NCBI GenBank assembly: GCA_040398425.1
Contig: JBBATZ010000015.1
Location: 1 to 64,000 of the forward strand
Reading direction: 5' to 3'
Length of the DNA stretch: 64,000 nt
Source of the DNA: UBA7672 sp040398425
Lineage (GTDB): Bacteria; Pseudomonadota; Alphaproteobacteria; Caulobacterales; Hyphomonadaceae
Made by a program: the position numbers and the translations under genes. The notes beneath the pieces were generated by a model that was not told the origin of the DNA, ran no database searches, and saw nothing but the letters and a program-made list of their open reading frames with translations. Below, piece by piece: positions 1-7,889 of this stretch; positions within the stretch are counted from its first letter, which is position 1, and each line of letters opens with the position of its first letter.

Positions 1-336
1 TCTCAGACGGTGGAGCGGCAGCGCCTGTCCGGCCGCACCGTGAACCGCTGGCAATGGCGCGTTACGCCGACCGAGACTGGCGAGCATACGCTTATGCTCG
101 AGATCTTCGGCTACGCGACAGGATCACTCGATGCGGAACCGCTGGACGCCTATCGCGATGTGATCGCGGTTGAGGTCGAGCAGCTCGATGCGCTCGTGTC
201 GTGGGCGAAGGGCGTGCAGCCCCTGTTTGCAGTCCTTGCGGCGCTGGCCGGTATCGGGTCTGCGATCTTTGCCTTCCTGCGGTTCCGAGAAGAGAAGAAG
301 CAGACAAAGGCCGTGGTGGGGAAGAGCCCGGAGTAG
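1..336 (+). CDS. C-terminal end of a membrane-anchored protein (5' truncated)
   Basis: The reading frame is open from the first base, so the gene starts upstream of the window and only its last 111 residues are seen. The visible part has a soluble stretch of probable beta-strands, then one hydrophobic helix (about the last 45 to 22 residues), then a short basic tail of the kind that stays in the cytoplasm. This suggests a single-pass protein with its bulk outside the membrane. I recognise no family. A GTG at position 10 is in frame but has no convincing ribosome binding site, so I treat the gene as partial. Confidence 0.6.
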   Translation, partial: SQTVERQRLSGRTVNRWQWRVTPTETGEHTLMLEIFGYATGSLDAEPLDAYRDVIAVEVEQLDALVSWAKGVQPLFAVLAALAGIGSAIFAFLRFREEKKQTKAVVGKSPE

Positions 337-367
337 GTTGCGCGTTTCTGCTGCGCTGGAGGGCGCT

Positions 368-664
368 ATGGATCGCTCGTTTTTCTGGAGCTATCTGGAT
401 CAGTTCCCGATCTGGCGCGTTGCGGTTCCCGTCTTCTTCATTGGACCGATGGTCCTCGGCTATTTCTTTCCGCTGCATCGTTTGCTTATCGCCGGGATCG
501 GTGGTGCGATTCCCGTTGGCATTCTTGTCGGCAACTACATCTGCTGGCGGACATTTGGTCACCGCGTGACAACCGCTGAAGAGCGTGAAGCCGCCTCTCC
601 GGGTGAGCGCGCCGTTTTGGCCTGGTCGTTCTGGACAAGGACCGTCGGTGGGCCAGGCGCCTGA
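368..664 (+). CDS. Small integral membrane protein, unknown function
   Basis: This ORF encodes 98 residues and starts at an ATG preceded by a GGAGG ribosome binding site about 6 bases upstream. It has two hydrophobic segments, at about residues 18-35 and 40-60, followed by a polar tail. It lies 31 bp after the preceding partial membrane-protein gene and on the same strand, so the two may be co-transcribed. Its stop codon faces the stop of the M20 hydrolase gene one base away, a tight convergent pair. I do not recognise a family. Confidence 0.6.
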   Translation: MDRSFFWSYLDQFPIWRVAVPVFFIGPMVLGYFFPLHRLLIAGIGGAIPVGILVGNYICWRTFGHRVTTAEEREAASPGERAVLAWSFWTRTVGGPGA

Positions 665-665
665 C

Positions 666-2057
666 CTACTTCAACAGATCAATCGCCGCTGCCGTCATCG
701 CCTTGACGCCGGCTGCCAACGTCGGGTCCGGATCGGGCGCGAACTCGGACGAGTGAAGTGCGGGGAGGCCTTTGGCGCCTGGCTTTTGCGCTGCATCGTA
801 GGCGTCGCGCTTCACGGCCCCGAGCCAGAGAAGCATCACAGGGATCTTGTCGGCGGTGCGGCCATAGCGGGCGAAGTCTTCGCCCCCCATGCTGGGGGTC
901 GCGGGATGCAGCGACGGCGCCGGGAAGATTTTCTGGAGCACGTTGGAGAGGCGCGTGACCAGGGCGGGGTCATTGTAGAGCGACGGCGTGAAATCGTCCT
1001 TCACGCGCAGCGAGATGCCGGCTTGCGGATCGAGGCCTGCGGCCTGGGCTTCGGCGCGGGCGATGCGTTCGATGCCTTTCAGCAGCTTGTCGCGCGTCGC
1101 ATCCGCAAAGGAGCGGACGGTGAGTTGCATCTCGACATCGTCGGGGATGATGTTGTGCTTGAAGCCGCCATTGAAGGCGCCGACCGTGACGACGGCGGGC
1201 TCGCCTGACGGGATTTCGCGCGAGACCAGCGTCTGCAGAGTACTGACGATGCGGGCGCCGATGACGATCGGGTCTTTCGTATCCTGCGGATAGGCGCCGT
1301 GGCCGCCGACGCCGTTGATCTTGAGATCGACGCTATCGACGTTGGCCATCACATAGCCGGAGCCGATGCCGAGTTCGCCGGCGGGCAAGGCGGCGTGATC
1401 GTGCAGGGCGATGACCTTGTCGGGCTTGGGGAAGCGGGTGAATAGTCCGTCTTCCAGCATGGCGAGCGCGCCGAGGCCGATCTCTTCGGCGGGCTGCGCG
1501 ATCATCACCAGCGTGCCTTTCCAGTCGGCCTTGCGCGCGACCAATTCGCGGGCCGTGCCGATCCAGGTCGTCATGTGGATGTCGTGGCCGCAGGCGTGCA
1601 TCACGCCGGTAGTCTCGCCGCTCCAGGAGGTATCGCGCAGTTTCGAGGCGTAGGGCAGGCCAGTCTTCTCGGTGAGCGGCAGCGCATCCATGTCGGCGCG
1701 GATCATGATGGTAGGGCCATCGCCATTCTTCAGCACGGCGACGACGCCATAGCCGCCGACGCCGTCCTGGATCTTGCCGTACTCCTTCTGCGCGCGCGCC
1801 TTCGTCCAGGCGTCGCCGACCCCGGTGGTGACGGTGAAGCCGAGGCGCTTCATCTCGGCGGCGAGGATGGCGGAGGAGTTCTTCTCCTGGAAGGACAGTT
1901 CCGGATTGGCGTGGAGGTATTCGTAGACCTGACGGAGCGTCTTGCCTTCGGCTTTGAAGGCCGGCCCCTTCGGATCAGACTGGGCGGAGGCTTCGAGCGG
2001 CAGGGTGGAGCACGCGGCCATGAGGGCGGCGCCAAGGGCGAGGACGAGGTGCTTCAT
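666..2057 (-). CDS. M20-family metallohydrolase (amidohydrolase), lipoprotein
   Basis: This 463-residue protein belongs to the M20 peptidase/amidohydrolase family (M20D, HipO/AbgB-like), zinc or manganese enzymes that hydrolyse N-acyl amino acids or small amides. Metal-ligand motifs are visible: HACGHDIH near residue 140, the AEE motif with the general-base glutamate near 175, and a GGEDF motif near the C-terminus. The N-terminus is a signal peptide ending in a lipobox-like MAAC, so the mature enzyme is probably a periplasmic lipoprotein. The chosen ATG begins the signal peptide. The frame stays open far upstream (to about 3164), but that upstream translation is repeat-derived and unrelated. 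The substrate cannot be deduced from sequence. Confidence 0.85.
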   Translation of the reverse strand: MKHLVLALGAALMAACSTLPLEASAQSDPKGPAFKAEGKTLRQVYEYLHANPELSFQEKNSSAILAAEMKRLGFTVTTGVGDAWTKARAQKEYGKIQDGVGGYGVVAVLKNGDGPTIMIRADMDALPLTEKTGLPYASKLRDTSWSGETTGVMHACGHDIHMTTWIGTARELVARKADWKGTLVMIAQPAEEIGLGALAMLEDGLFTRFPKPDKVIALHDHAALPAGELGIGSGYVMANVDSVDLKINGVGGHGAYPQDTKDPIVIGARIVSTLQTLVSREIPSGEPAVVTVGAFNGGFKHNIIPDDVEMQLTVRSFADATRDKLLKGIERIARAEAQAAGLDPQAGISLRVKDDFTPSLYNDPALVTRLSNVLQKIFPAPSLHPATPSMGGEDFARYGRTADKIPVMLLWLGAVKRDAYDAAQKPGAKGLPALHSSEFAPDPDPTLAAGVKAMTAAAIDLLK

Positions 2058-2204
2058 GGTAAGGCTCCGGTGTTTGGTGCTGGTGTAGCGGGTTGAGGCG
2101 GAGGCGTCACCCTGTGTGCGGGCATGGCGGTGCGATCTCGCAGGTGGGGCCTGCGAGGTGGGTGGTTTGCGATTTTGATTGAGGGGCGGTCCGCGACAGC
2201 TGAG

Positions 2205-2358
2205 GCTGCCCCCACCGTCTCGCGACGAAGACGTCGCGATCCACCTCCCCCGCCTGGCGGCGAGGGAGGCAAGGCGCCGGCGCCTGTTGCCTCCACCGGC
2301 GAAGCCGGGGGAGGTGGCGTGCTGCGAAGCAGCGTGATGGAGGGGGCCAGCGCCAGCT
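2205..2358. repeat. Palindromic intergenic repeat, GC-rich
   Basis: Nested inverted repeats are visible. A perfect 12-bp pair (CCACCTCCCCCG) lies at 2241-2252 and 2306-2317. A CGCGAC/GTCGCG hairpin lies at 2221-2238, a GGCGCCGGCGCC palindrome at 2274-2285, and a small GCTGC/GCAGC hairpin near 2320-2333. The style matches palindromic repeats dispersed in Caulobacterales and related genomes. It lies where the 3' end of the upstream minus-strand gene should be. Copy number elsewhere cannot be judged from this window. Confidence 0.7.
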
Positions 2359-2360
2359 TT

Positions 2361-2759
2361 CAGTAGCTCGCGCTGGCTGATGCCGAAGCGTTCGCGGATG
2401 TGGGCGACATACGAGTCGACGATCGCGTTCATGTTGCGGAAGGCATGCGCGAAGTCGCGCAGGCGTTTCTGCGTGTACGACCAGTCTGTTGAGGGCGAGA
2501 AGACTTCCAGGGTGACGCCGCGCGGATGCCAGCCGATGCGGCGATAGGCTTGTCGCCAGAGCGCGTAGTCAAGGCGGGCTTCGGCGAGCGCGAGCAGGAG
2601 CGCGAAGCGGTCGCGGATGCTCTGGCTGGCCTGGGACGCGGTCGCAGCTTTCCGCGCGCTGGTCATCGCGAAGATGATCAGCGTCCAGAAGCTGAGCATG
2701 ACTCCCATCAGGGCGGGGACGTCTCGCAGCAGCCACAGAGGGAAGCTCCGACGTTTCAT
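2361..2759 (-). pseudogene. Hypothetical membrane-anchored protein with a 3' end lost to a repeat
   Basis: From an ATG at 2759 the frame reads as plausible protein for about 133 residues: a basic N-terminus, one transmembrane helix (about residues 12-30), then a soluble alpha-helical part rich in Arg and Ala. At about 2361 the frame enters the palindromic repeat, and its translation becomes low-complexity Arg/Pro/Ser sequence. No stop occurs, so the frame runs on in phase into the M20 gene. I infer that repeat insertion removed the native C-terminus. It may still be made as a longer read-through product. I do not recognise the family. Confidence 0.45.
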
Positions 2760-2915
2760 GGGCGCCATTGGAGGCGCGCCGCGAGCCCGGCAGGTTTGCG
2801 GTGGGGTTTTCCGCCTATTTTTGCGGGCAAGTGGTTGAGAGTGTTGCGGAAGAATTTTCTCTATCCGCCGAATTTGCACACCCGCCTTCCAACAAACGGG
2901 GGCGTAACTCACGGT

Positions 2916-3023
2916 GTCATTCTCGGCCTTGTGCCGAGAATCTCGGTTGGGTGGGCGCGAGAACTCGGGGAGTTCCACACTGGCGACAACCAGGACTCTC
3001 GGGACAAGCCCGAGAGTGACTCC
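2916..3023. repeat. Composite palindromic repeat with two outward hairpins
   Basis: Two related hairpins face each other. The first is TTCTCGG/CCGAGAA at 2920-2926 and 2934-2940. The second is a perfect 9-bp stem, ACTCTCGGG/CCCGAGAGT, at 2995-3003 and 3009-3017. The flanking bases (GTCATTCTCGG at the left, and CCGAGAGTGACTCC at the right) are themselves approximate inverted copies. This is the layout of a two-ended dispersed palindromic element, like those reported in many alphaproteobacteria. It occupies most of the gap between 2760 and the asd leader, and no gene is visible inside it. Confidence 0.7.
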
Positions 3024-3144
3024 ATCTGAAGCGATCCGCCGGGCGGTCCGGACAGAGGGCAAAGTCGTGCGGGGGGAGGGGTTTGAGCGCGGCAGGCGAG
3101 CAAGAGTTGACCGGAGGGGGGACTTTGCGTAGAAGCTGCGCCCC

Positions 3145-3225
3145 ATGAACCGTTCGTTTTTCAAGCGCTACTGGAAAACCATTACCCCCGCGGGGCTGAT
3201 GGCGCGCTTGGCTTTTACGAACTAG
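3145..3225 (+). CDS. Possible 26-residue leader peptide upstream of asd
   Basis: A short frame runs from ATG at 3145 to TAG at 3223-3225, about 80 bp upstream of asd. It encodes a basic peptide with several aromatic residues, and its codons have the GC-rich third positions seen in real genes here. Its stop codon lies inside the loop of a stem that overlaps its last codons, which is the geometry expected of a translated leader. Against it, no strong ribosome binding site is placed just upstream (only a weak GAAG near 3132). It could be a leader peptide or a chance ORF. Confidence 0.3.
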   Translation: MNRSFFKRYWKTITPAGLMARLAFTN

Positions 3226-3282
3226 CCAAAAGCCCGCCGACCAGCCCCGCCGGAAACCGGATGGGGCAGAGATCGCCCCGTC
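3190..3282 (+). promoter_or_regulatory. Structured 5' leader of asd (candidate attenuator or RNA switch)
   Basis: Three perfect or near-perfect stems sit just before asd. An outer 9-bp pair, GCGGGGCTG/CAGCCCCGC, lies at 3190-3198 and 3242-3250. Inside it is a 7-bp pair, GGCTTTT/AAAAGCC, at 3210-3216 and 3228-3234, which competes with TTGGCT/AGCCAA at 3208-3213 and 3224-3229. After these comes an 8-bp hairpin, GATGGGGC/GCCCCGTC, at 3260-3267 and 3275-3282. The outer left arm can also pair with the preceding CCCC. The last hairpin ends just before the asd ribosome binding site (GAGGAG near 3294). No U-run follows, so control at translation is more likely than termination. It matches no riboswitch I know. 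Confidence 0.4.
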
Positions 3283-3306
3283 TCCCGGCTCAAGAGGAGA
3301 CTACCC

Positions 3307-4356
3307 GTGACGCAGACATCCCAGACCGCAGAGCTCGGCTCCCGCGCGGATGTTGGTACGAAGACCGTCGCCGTGGTGGGCGCGACCGGCGCCGTGGGCG
3401 CCGAGATGCTGCGCTGCCTGGAGGAGTCCAGCTATCCGACCGGCGCCCTGAAGGCGTTTGCGTCCGAGCGCTCGGCCGGCAAGCGGTTCAAGTTCCGTGG
3501 GCGCGACGTCGAGATGCAGGTGCTGACGGAGGATGCGTTCGCCGGCTGCGATGTTGTGCTGTTCGCGTCTGAGACCGACATCTCGAAACAGTATGTGCCC
3601 ATCGCCGTGCAGGCGGGCGCCTATGCCATCGATAACTCGTCGGCGTTCCGGATGGATGCGTCGGTGCCGCTGGTGGTGCCGGAGGTGAATGGCGACCTGA
3701 TCACGCCGACGCAGAAGATCTATGCCAACCCGAACTGCGTGGCGGCGATCATGGTGATGGCGCTGTGGCCGCTGCACCAGGCGGGCAAGCTGAAGCGCGT
3801 GATTGCGGCGACGTATCAGTCGGCGTCGGGCGCTGGCCGGCCGGCGATGGACGAGCTGGAGGAATCCACGCGCGCCTATCTCAAGGGCGAGACGTATGCG
3901 CCGAAGGTTCTGCCGCATCCGTATGCGTTCAACCTGTTCAGCCACAACACGACGATCGGGGCGGATGGTTACAATGGCGAAGAGCAGAAGGTTGTCGCCG
4001 AGCTGCGCAAGATCATGGGGCTGCCGGAGCTGCGCGTGGGCGTGACGTGCGTGCGCGTGCCGGTCCTGCGGGCGCACTCGATGGCGATCACGGCGGAGTT
4101 TGCGGATAAGGTGTCGGTGGATGCGGCGCGGGCGCTGCTGGCCAAGGCGCCGGGCATGAAGGTGGTGGATGATCGTGAGAAGAACCATTTCCCGATGCCG
4201 ATCGAGAGCGGTGGTCAGAACGACGTGCTGGTGGGGCGTATCCGCGAGGATATCTCGGACCCGACGGGCCACTCGCTGGCGCTGTTCATCTCGGGCGACC
4301 AGCTGCTGAAGGGCGCGGCCCTGAACGCGGTGCAGATTGCGGAACGTCTTGCTTAG
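3307..4356 (+). CDS. asd: Aspartate-semialdehyde dehydrogenase
   Basis: This cytoplasmic enzyme reduces aspartyl-4-phosphate to aspartate semialdehyde with NADPH. It is the branch point to lysine/diaminopimelate, threonine and methionine. The protein has 349 residues, normal for the family. It shows the dinucleotide-binding GATGAVG motif near residue 27, the nucleophilic Cys in NPNC near 141, the catalytic His in RAHS near 258, and the SGAG segment. The GTG start is supported by AGAGGAG about 8 bases upstream. The first ~18 residues extend beyond the conserved core. The leader upstream is highly structured. DAHP synthase follows after 92 bp, so both may serve amino-acid biosynthesis from one transcript. 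Confidence 0.95.
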   Translation: MTQTSQTAELGSRADVGTKTVAVVGATGAVGAEMLRCLEESSYPTGALKAFASERSAGKRFKFRGRDVEMQVLTEDAFAGCDVVLFASETDISKQYVPIAVQAGAYAIDNSSAFRMDASVPLVVPEVNGDLITPTQKIYANPNCVAAIMVMALWPLHQAGKLKRVIAATYQSASGAGRPAMDELEESTRAYLKGETYAPKVLPHPYAFNLFSHNTTIGADGYNGEEQKVVAELRKIMGLPELRVGVTCVRVPVLRAHSMAITAEFADKVSVDAARALLAKAPGMKVVDDREKNHFPMPIESGGQNDVLVGRIREDISDPTGHSLALFISGDQLLKGAALNAVQIAERLA

Positions 4357-4448
4357 TATTGTAGCTTAGAGCGTGTGTTATGAACGACCGGATTGATGCG
4401 GGCTTCGGCGATGTACTGGAAAAGCCGGGGACGATTGGAGCAGGCGGC

Positions 4449-5828
4449 ATGAGCCCTTCGGATGGACATGGTGCGACTTCGGGCTGGAGCCCGGACTCGT
4501 GGCGGAAGAAGCCCGCGCTGCACATCCCGGCGGATTATCCGGACATGGGCAAGCTGGCGGCGGTAGAGAAACAGCTGTCGAGCTATCCGCCGCTGGTGTT
4601 CGCGGGCGAGGCGCGCACGCTGACGCATCGGCTGGGTGAAGTGGCGGAGGGCAAAGCCTTCCTGCTGCAGGGCGGAGACTGCGCGGAGAGCTTCAAGGAG
4701 TTCCACCCGAACAACATCCGCGACACGTTCCGTCTGATCCTGCAGATGGCGGTGGTGCTGACATTCGCTGGCAAGAAGTCCGTCGTGAAAGTCGGGCGGA
4801 TCGCGGGGCAGTTTGCCAAGCCGCGCTCGGCGCCGACCGAGACGATCGATGGTGTGACGCTGCCGTCCTATCGCGGTGACAACATCAACGGCATGGAGTT
4901 CACGCCGGAAGCGCGCACGCCGGATCCGCAGCGCCTGCTGCAGGCGTATCTGCAATCGGCGGCGACGCTGAACCTGCTGCGCGCGTTTGCGCAGGGCGGC
5001 TATGCCAGCCTGGACAACATCCATCGCTGGATGCTGGGCTTTGTGGAGCGCTCCCCCACGGCAGACCGTTACAAGGCAATGGCGGCGCGAATTACGGATG
5101 CGATGGAATTCATGGAGTCGTGCGGGATCACGCCGGAGACGACGCCGGCGCTGTCGCAGACGGATTTCTACACCAGCCACGAGGCGCTTCTGCTCGGCTA
5201 TGAGCAGGCGATGACGCGCGAGGACTCGACGCGTCCGGGCGAGTTCTATGACACGTCGGCGCACATGATCTGGATCGGCGACCGCACGCGGCAACCGGAC
5301 GGCGCGCATGTGGAGTTCTGCCGTGGCGTGAAAAATCCCATTGGCATGAAGTGCGGGCCGAGCCTGGCGCCGGACGACATGCTGCGCCTGATCGACATTC
5401 TGAACCCGGATAACATTCCGGGCCGCCTGACGCTGATCGCGCGGTTCGGGTCGGACAAGGTTGCTGACGGCCTGCCGAAGCTGGTGCGGGCGGTGCAGAA
5501 GAGCGGCGCGAAGGTCGTGTGGTCGTCGGACCCGATGCACGGCAACATCGAGAAGACCGATGGCGGCTACAAGACGCGTCCGTTCAAGCGCATCCTCGAC
5601 GAGGTGACGCAATTCATCGACGTGGTGGAGAGCGAAGGCGCGCATGCCGGCGGTATCCACCTCGAGATGACCGGGCAGGACGTGACGGAGTGCACGGGCG
5701 GCGGTCGCGAGATCACTGCGCTGGAGCTGCAGGACCGCTATCACACGCACTGCGATCCACGCCTGAACAACGAACAGGCGCTCGACCTGGCGTTCATGGT
5801 GGCCGAGAAGCTGGCGGCGAAGCGGTAG
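4449..5828 (+). CDS. 3-deoxy-7-phosphoheptulonate synthase, class II
   Basis: This enzyme condenses phosphoenolpyruvate and erythrose 4-phosphate into DAHP, the first step of the shikimate pathway to aromatic amino acids. It is the plant/mycobacterial-type class II enzyme, shown by SWSPDSWR at the N-terminus, GGDCAESF, the HEALLL segment, WSSDPMHGN, and EMTGQDVTECTGG near the C-terminus. From the chosen ATG it has 459 residues, the usual length. GGAG sits about 8 bases before this ATG. An upstream in-frame ATG at 4380 would add 23 residues but has no ribosome binding site and no conserved sequence. It lies downstream of asd on the same strand. Confidence 0.93.
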   Translation: MSPSDGHGATSGWSPDSWRKKPALHIPADYPDMGKLAAVEKQLSSYPPLVFAGEARTLTHRLGEVAEGKAFLLQGGDCAESFKEFHPNNIRDTFRLILQMAVVLTFAGKKSVVKVGRIAGQFAKPRSAPTETIDGVTLPSYRGDNINGMEFTPEARTPDPQRLLQAYLQSAATLNLLRAFAQGGYASLDNIHRWMLGFVERSPTADRYKAMAARITDAMEFMESCGITPETTPALSQTDFYTSHEALLLGYEQAMTREDSTRPGEFYDTSAHMIWIGDRTRQPDGAHVEFCRGVKNPIGMKCGPSLAPDDMLRLIDILNPDNIPGRLTLIARFGSDKVADGLPKLVRAVQKSGAKVVWSSDPMHGNIEKTDGGYKTRPFKRILDEVTQFIDVVESEGAHAGGIHLEMTGQDVTECTGGGREITALELQDRYHTHCDPRLNNEQALDLAFMVAEKLAAKR

Positions 5829-5838
5829 GCTCTTCTCG

Positions 5839-6456
5839 ATGCGGCGCTGCTACCTTGAACCGGTCCCTGAGGTCTGGGTAGCAGCGGACATGCTCACCGA
5901 TGCGGTCAGACTGCACCTTATTGGACAACGCGATGCGGCGGCGCGGCTTTTCCGCGGTTCGGATTTCGAGCAGATCGGTCGTTGGTTCCAAACCGTAGTG
6001 GGTCCGCATAACCCGGCGATCCACGGCGTGCTGCCGCTCGTGCTCGAACCGCCGCGTCTGCCAATGCAGGACCGCAAGAAGCCGCGCATGCCGAGCGCGG
6101 CCGTCAAACGTCAGATTCTTGCGCGTGACGGCATGCATTGTCGTTTCTGCGATAGTCCGGTCATTCCAAAGAACGTCATCCTCGCGATCTCGGCGGCTTA
6201 TCCTGAGGACGCGCGATGGAGTGATATCGCAAGCGAGCAGCACCGCATGTTTCAAGCCATGAGCATCCAATATGATCATGTGCTGCCTCATGCTCGAGGC
6301 GGTGACAGCAGTCTTGAGAACATGGTTATCACCTGCGCAGTCTGCAATTACGGGCGTATGTCTTACACCGTGGAGGAAGCCGGCCTAATTGATCCGCGGA
6401 CGCAGCCGATCAAGGTGTCGGCTTGGGATGGTCTGGCGAGCTTTATCGACGGCTGA
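5839..6456 (+). CDS. HNH endonuclease-domain protein
   Basis: This 205-residue protein has a C-terminal HNH nuclease fold. A zinc-binding CxxC (Cys101, Cys104) is followed by the DHVLPHARGG motif near 145 with the catalytic His, then an Asn (SLENM) and a second CxxC (CAVCN) near 167. About 90 residues upstream lack a recognised domain. The gene begins 10 bp after DAHP synthase, which suggests read-through transcription and not a functional link. There is no restriction methylase or phage gene nearby. Its target is unknown; stand-alone HNH proteins include both nucleases of repair and selfish elements. Confidence 0.8.
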   Translation: MRRCYLEPVPEVWVAADMLTDAVRLHLIGQRDAAARLFRGSDFEQIGRWFQTVVGPHNPAIHGVLPLVLEPPRLPMQDRKKPRMPSAAVKRQILARDGMHCRFCDSPVIPKNVILAISAAYPEDARWSDIASEQHRMFQAMSIQYDHVLPHARGGDSSLENMVITCAVCNYGRMSYTVEEAGLIDPRTQPIKVSAWDGLASFIDG

Positions 6457-6519
6457 TCCCGTTGGAGTGCTGACGGGACTCGTAGAGTGGCCTAGGGTGC
6501 CGGGCCACGGGAGTTCGCA

Positions 6520-6885
6520 ATGAGAGCCTTTGCAGCGCTAGTCATTCTTGGTCTTGCCGCCTGCGATGAGCCGCCTCCTGCGGCGACCTTGACGGAAACA
6601 CCGGCGCAATATGTCGGCACGTGGGCGGGCAGCGTTGCGGAGTGCGAAGCGGGAGCCGGGCCATTGCGCGTTACCGTCGCGCCAGATGAGCTGGTGTTTG
6701 CAGACAGCCGTCTTGCCGTAACGGGGGCTCTGCCTGACGGCGATACCGCAGTGCGGGTCGACGGCCATCTTCAGACCAGCATGGGAGAGGGGGATAGCTC
6801 GATCCGGCTGGAGTTGTCCGACGGGGGCAGGACGCTAACTGTCGTCAACGGGGCGAATCTGGCGCCGCGGATCAAGTGCCTGTAA
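6520..6885 (+). CDS. Small lipoprotein with a lipocalin-like GTW motif
   Basis: This 121-residue protein begins with a short signal peptide ending in a clear lipobox (LAAC at residues 12-15), so it is probably anchored in an envelope membrane. The mature part begins with a YVGTWAG motif like the first strand of small lipocalin-type beta-barrels, and two Cys residues (near 42 and at the penultimate position) could form a disulphide. The next gene encodes a lipoprotein of similar plan, possibly a distant paralogue. Function is unknown. Confidence 0.65.
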   Translation: MRAFAALVILGLAACDEPPPAATLTETPAQYVGTWAGSVAECEAGAGPLRVTVAPDELVFADSRLAVTGALPDGDTAVRVDGHLQTSMGEGDSSIRLELSDGGRTLTVVNGANLAPRIKCL

Positions 6886-6977
6886 CGCTGCATCCGCAGC
6901 TGCTGGGCCGCGCGGTGGACTTCGCGACGGTGCAGTTCTATCCCGGGCGGGTCGGGGTAACCGCAGGAGACTCGCGC

Positions 6978-7442
6978 ATGAAACGGATGATCGCTGGAAC
7001 GCTAGCCGCCCTCGCGCTTGGTGCCTGCGCCACGACGCCCAAGGGGCCGGCGGACTTCATCGTCGGCACATGGACGTGCGAGACTGTCGCCGACGGCATC
7101 AACGTGTCGGGCATGTTCGACTATCAGTCGAACGGGGTCACCAAAGGAACGCCGGTGATCGACGTCAACATGTCGGGCATGGCGATCAAGATGACCGGCG
7201 CGCTGGACGGCACGTGGGAACTCCTCGCCGACGGGTCGCTGAAGGAAGTGGTCACGGGCTTGAAAGTGCAGACCGCCTCGCAGAACGGCAACACGATACC
7301 GCCGGCCATGGTTGGATCGATGATGCAGCCGATGGTAGACCAGATGATTGTCGGCCAGGAATCGACCTCGACCCCACAGATCACGGCGACTTCGTTTGTC
7401 TCGACCGACAAGGATGGCACGGTCACGACCTGCAAGCGCTAG
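6978..7442 (+). CDS. Small lipoprotein, lipocalin-like
   Basis: This 154-residue lipoprotein has a signal peptide ending in LGAC (Cys at about 17) and a mature domain that opens with VGTWTCE, again a lipocalin-like start. Two further cysteines (in WTCE and at the C-terminal TTCKR) could form a disulphide. The ATG at 6978 is chosen because GCAGGAGA lies just upstream and the signal peptide begins there; the frame is open further upstream without protein-like sequence. It follows another small lipoprotein by 92 bp. Function is unknown. Confidence 0.7.
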   Translation: MKRMIAGTLAALALGACATTPKGPADFIVGTWTCETVADGINVSGMFDYQSNGVTKGTPVIDVNMSGMAIKMTGALDGTWELLADGSLKEVVTGLKVQTASQNGNTIPPAMVGSMMQPMVDQMIVGQESTSTPQITATSFVSTDKDGTVTTCKR

Positions 7443-7478
7443 GCGCGACATAGGTCCGGACGGAGTGGGGCTGAACAC

Positions 7479-7829
7479 ATGTCGAAGAAACTGAAACTTA
7501 GGTCGGATGAAATTCGTCCGGTGGCGACGGGGCTCGGCGCGTGCCTTGCGTCGGACATGATCACGGTGCGGGGCAAGCCGGTGGGCTTCATGTACCGCGA
7601 GGCGCCGGACAACGACATGGATAGCGGCTGGCGGTTTACGTCGGGGCTGGAAGACCAGGACTATATGGACGACGAGGCCAATCACGGCATCTATGACGTG
7701 AACACGATCGCCAATTACGACCCGAGTATCATACCGCTGCTGGAATCGCCGATCGGCGCCGTGTTCGAACGCACGCCGGGCGCGGCCAAATTCAGGCCGG
7801 TTGACGACTGGTCCCCGGAAGACGAATAA
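7479..7829 (+). CDS. DUF2185 (Imm33-like) domain protein
   Basis: This 116-residue acidic, soluble protein matches the DUF2185 pattern: CLASDMI near the start, VGFMYRE, then DSGWRFTSGLED with the conserved tryptophan, and a central YDVNTIANYDPSIIPLLESPIG. Members are often annotated as predicted immunity proteins of polymorphic toxin systems (Imm33 type), but most, as here, have no toxin next to them. It sits between a small lipoprotein gene and a MATE exporter gene on the same strand. A function here cannot be assigned. Confidence 0.7.
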   Translation: MSKKLKLRSDEIRPVATGLGACLASDMITVRGKPVGFMYREAPDNDMDSGWRFTSGLEDQDYMDDEANHGIYDVNTIANYDPSIIPLLESPIGAVFERTPGAAKFRPVDDWSPEDE

Positions 7830-7889
7830 GCGGTCCCCGAAACGCTCAAAGAGCCAGAACCGCCTCACAGAAGCGGCATGGAGCCTCCG

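Noticed and set aside
5839..6456. HNH nuclease as part of a defence or restriction system
   Set aside because: No methyltransferase, toxin or phage gene lies nearby, so only the domain can be stated.
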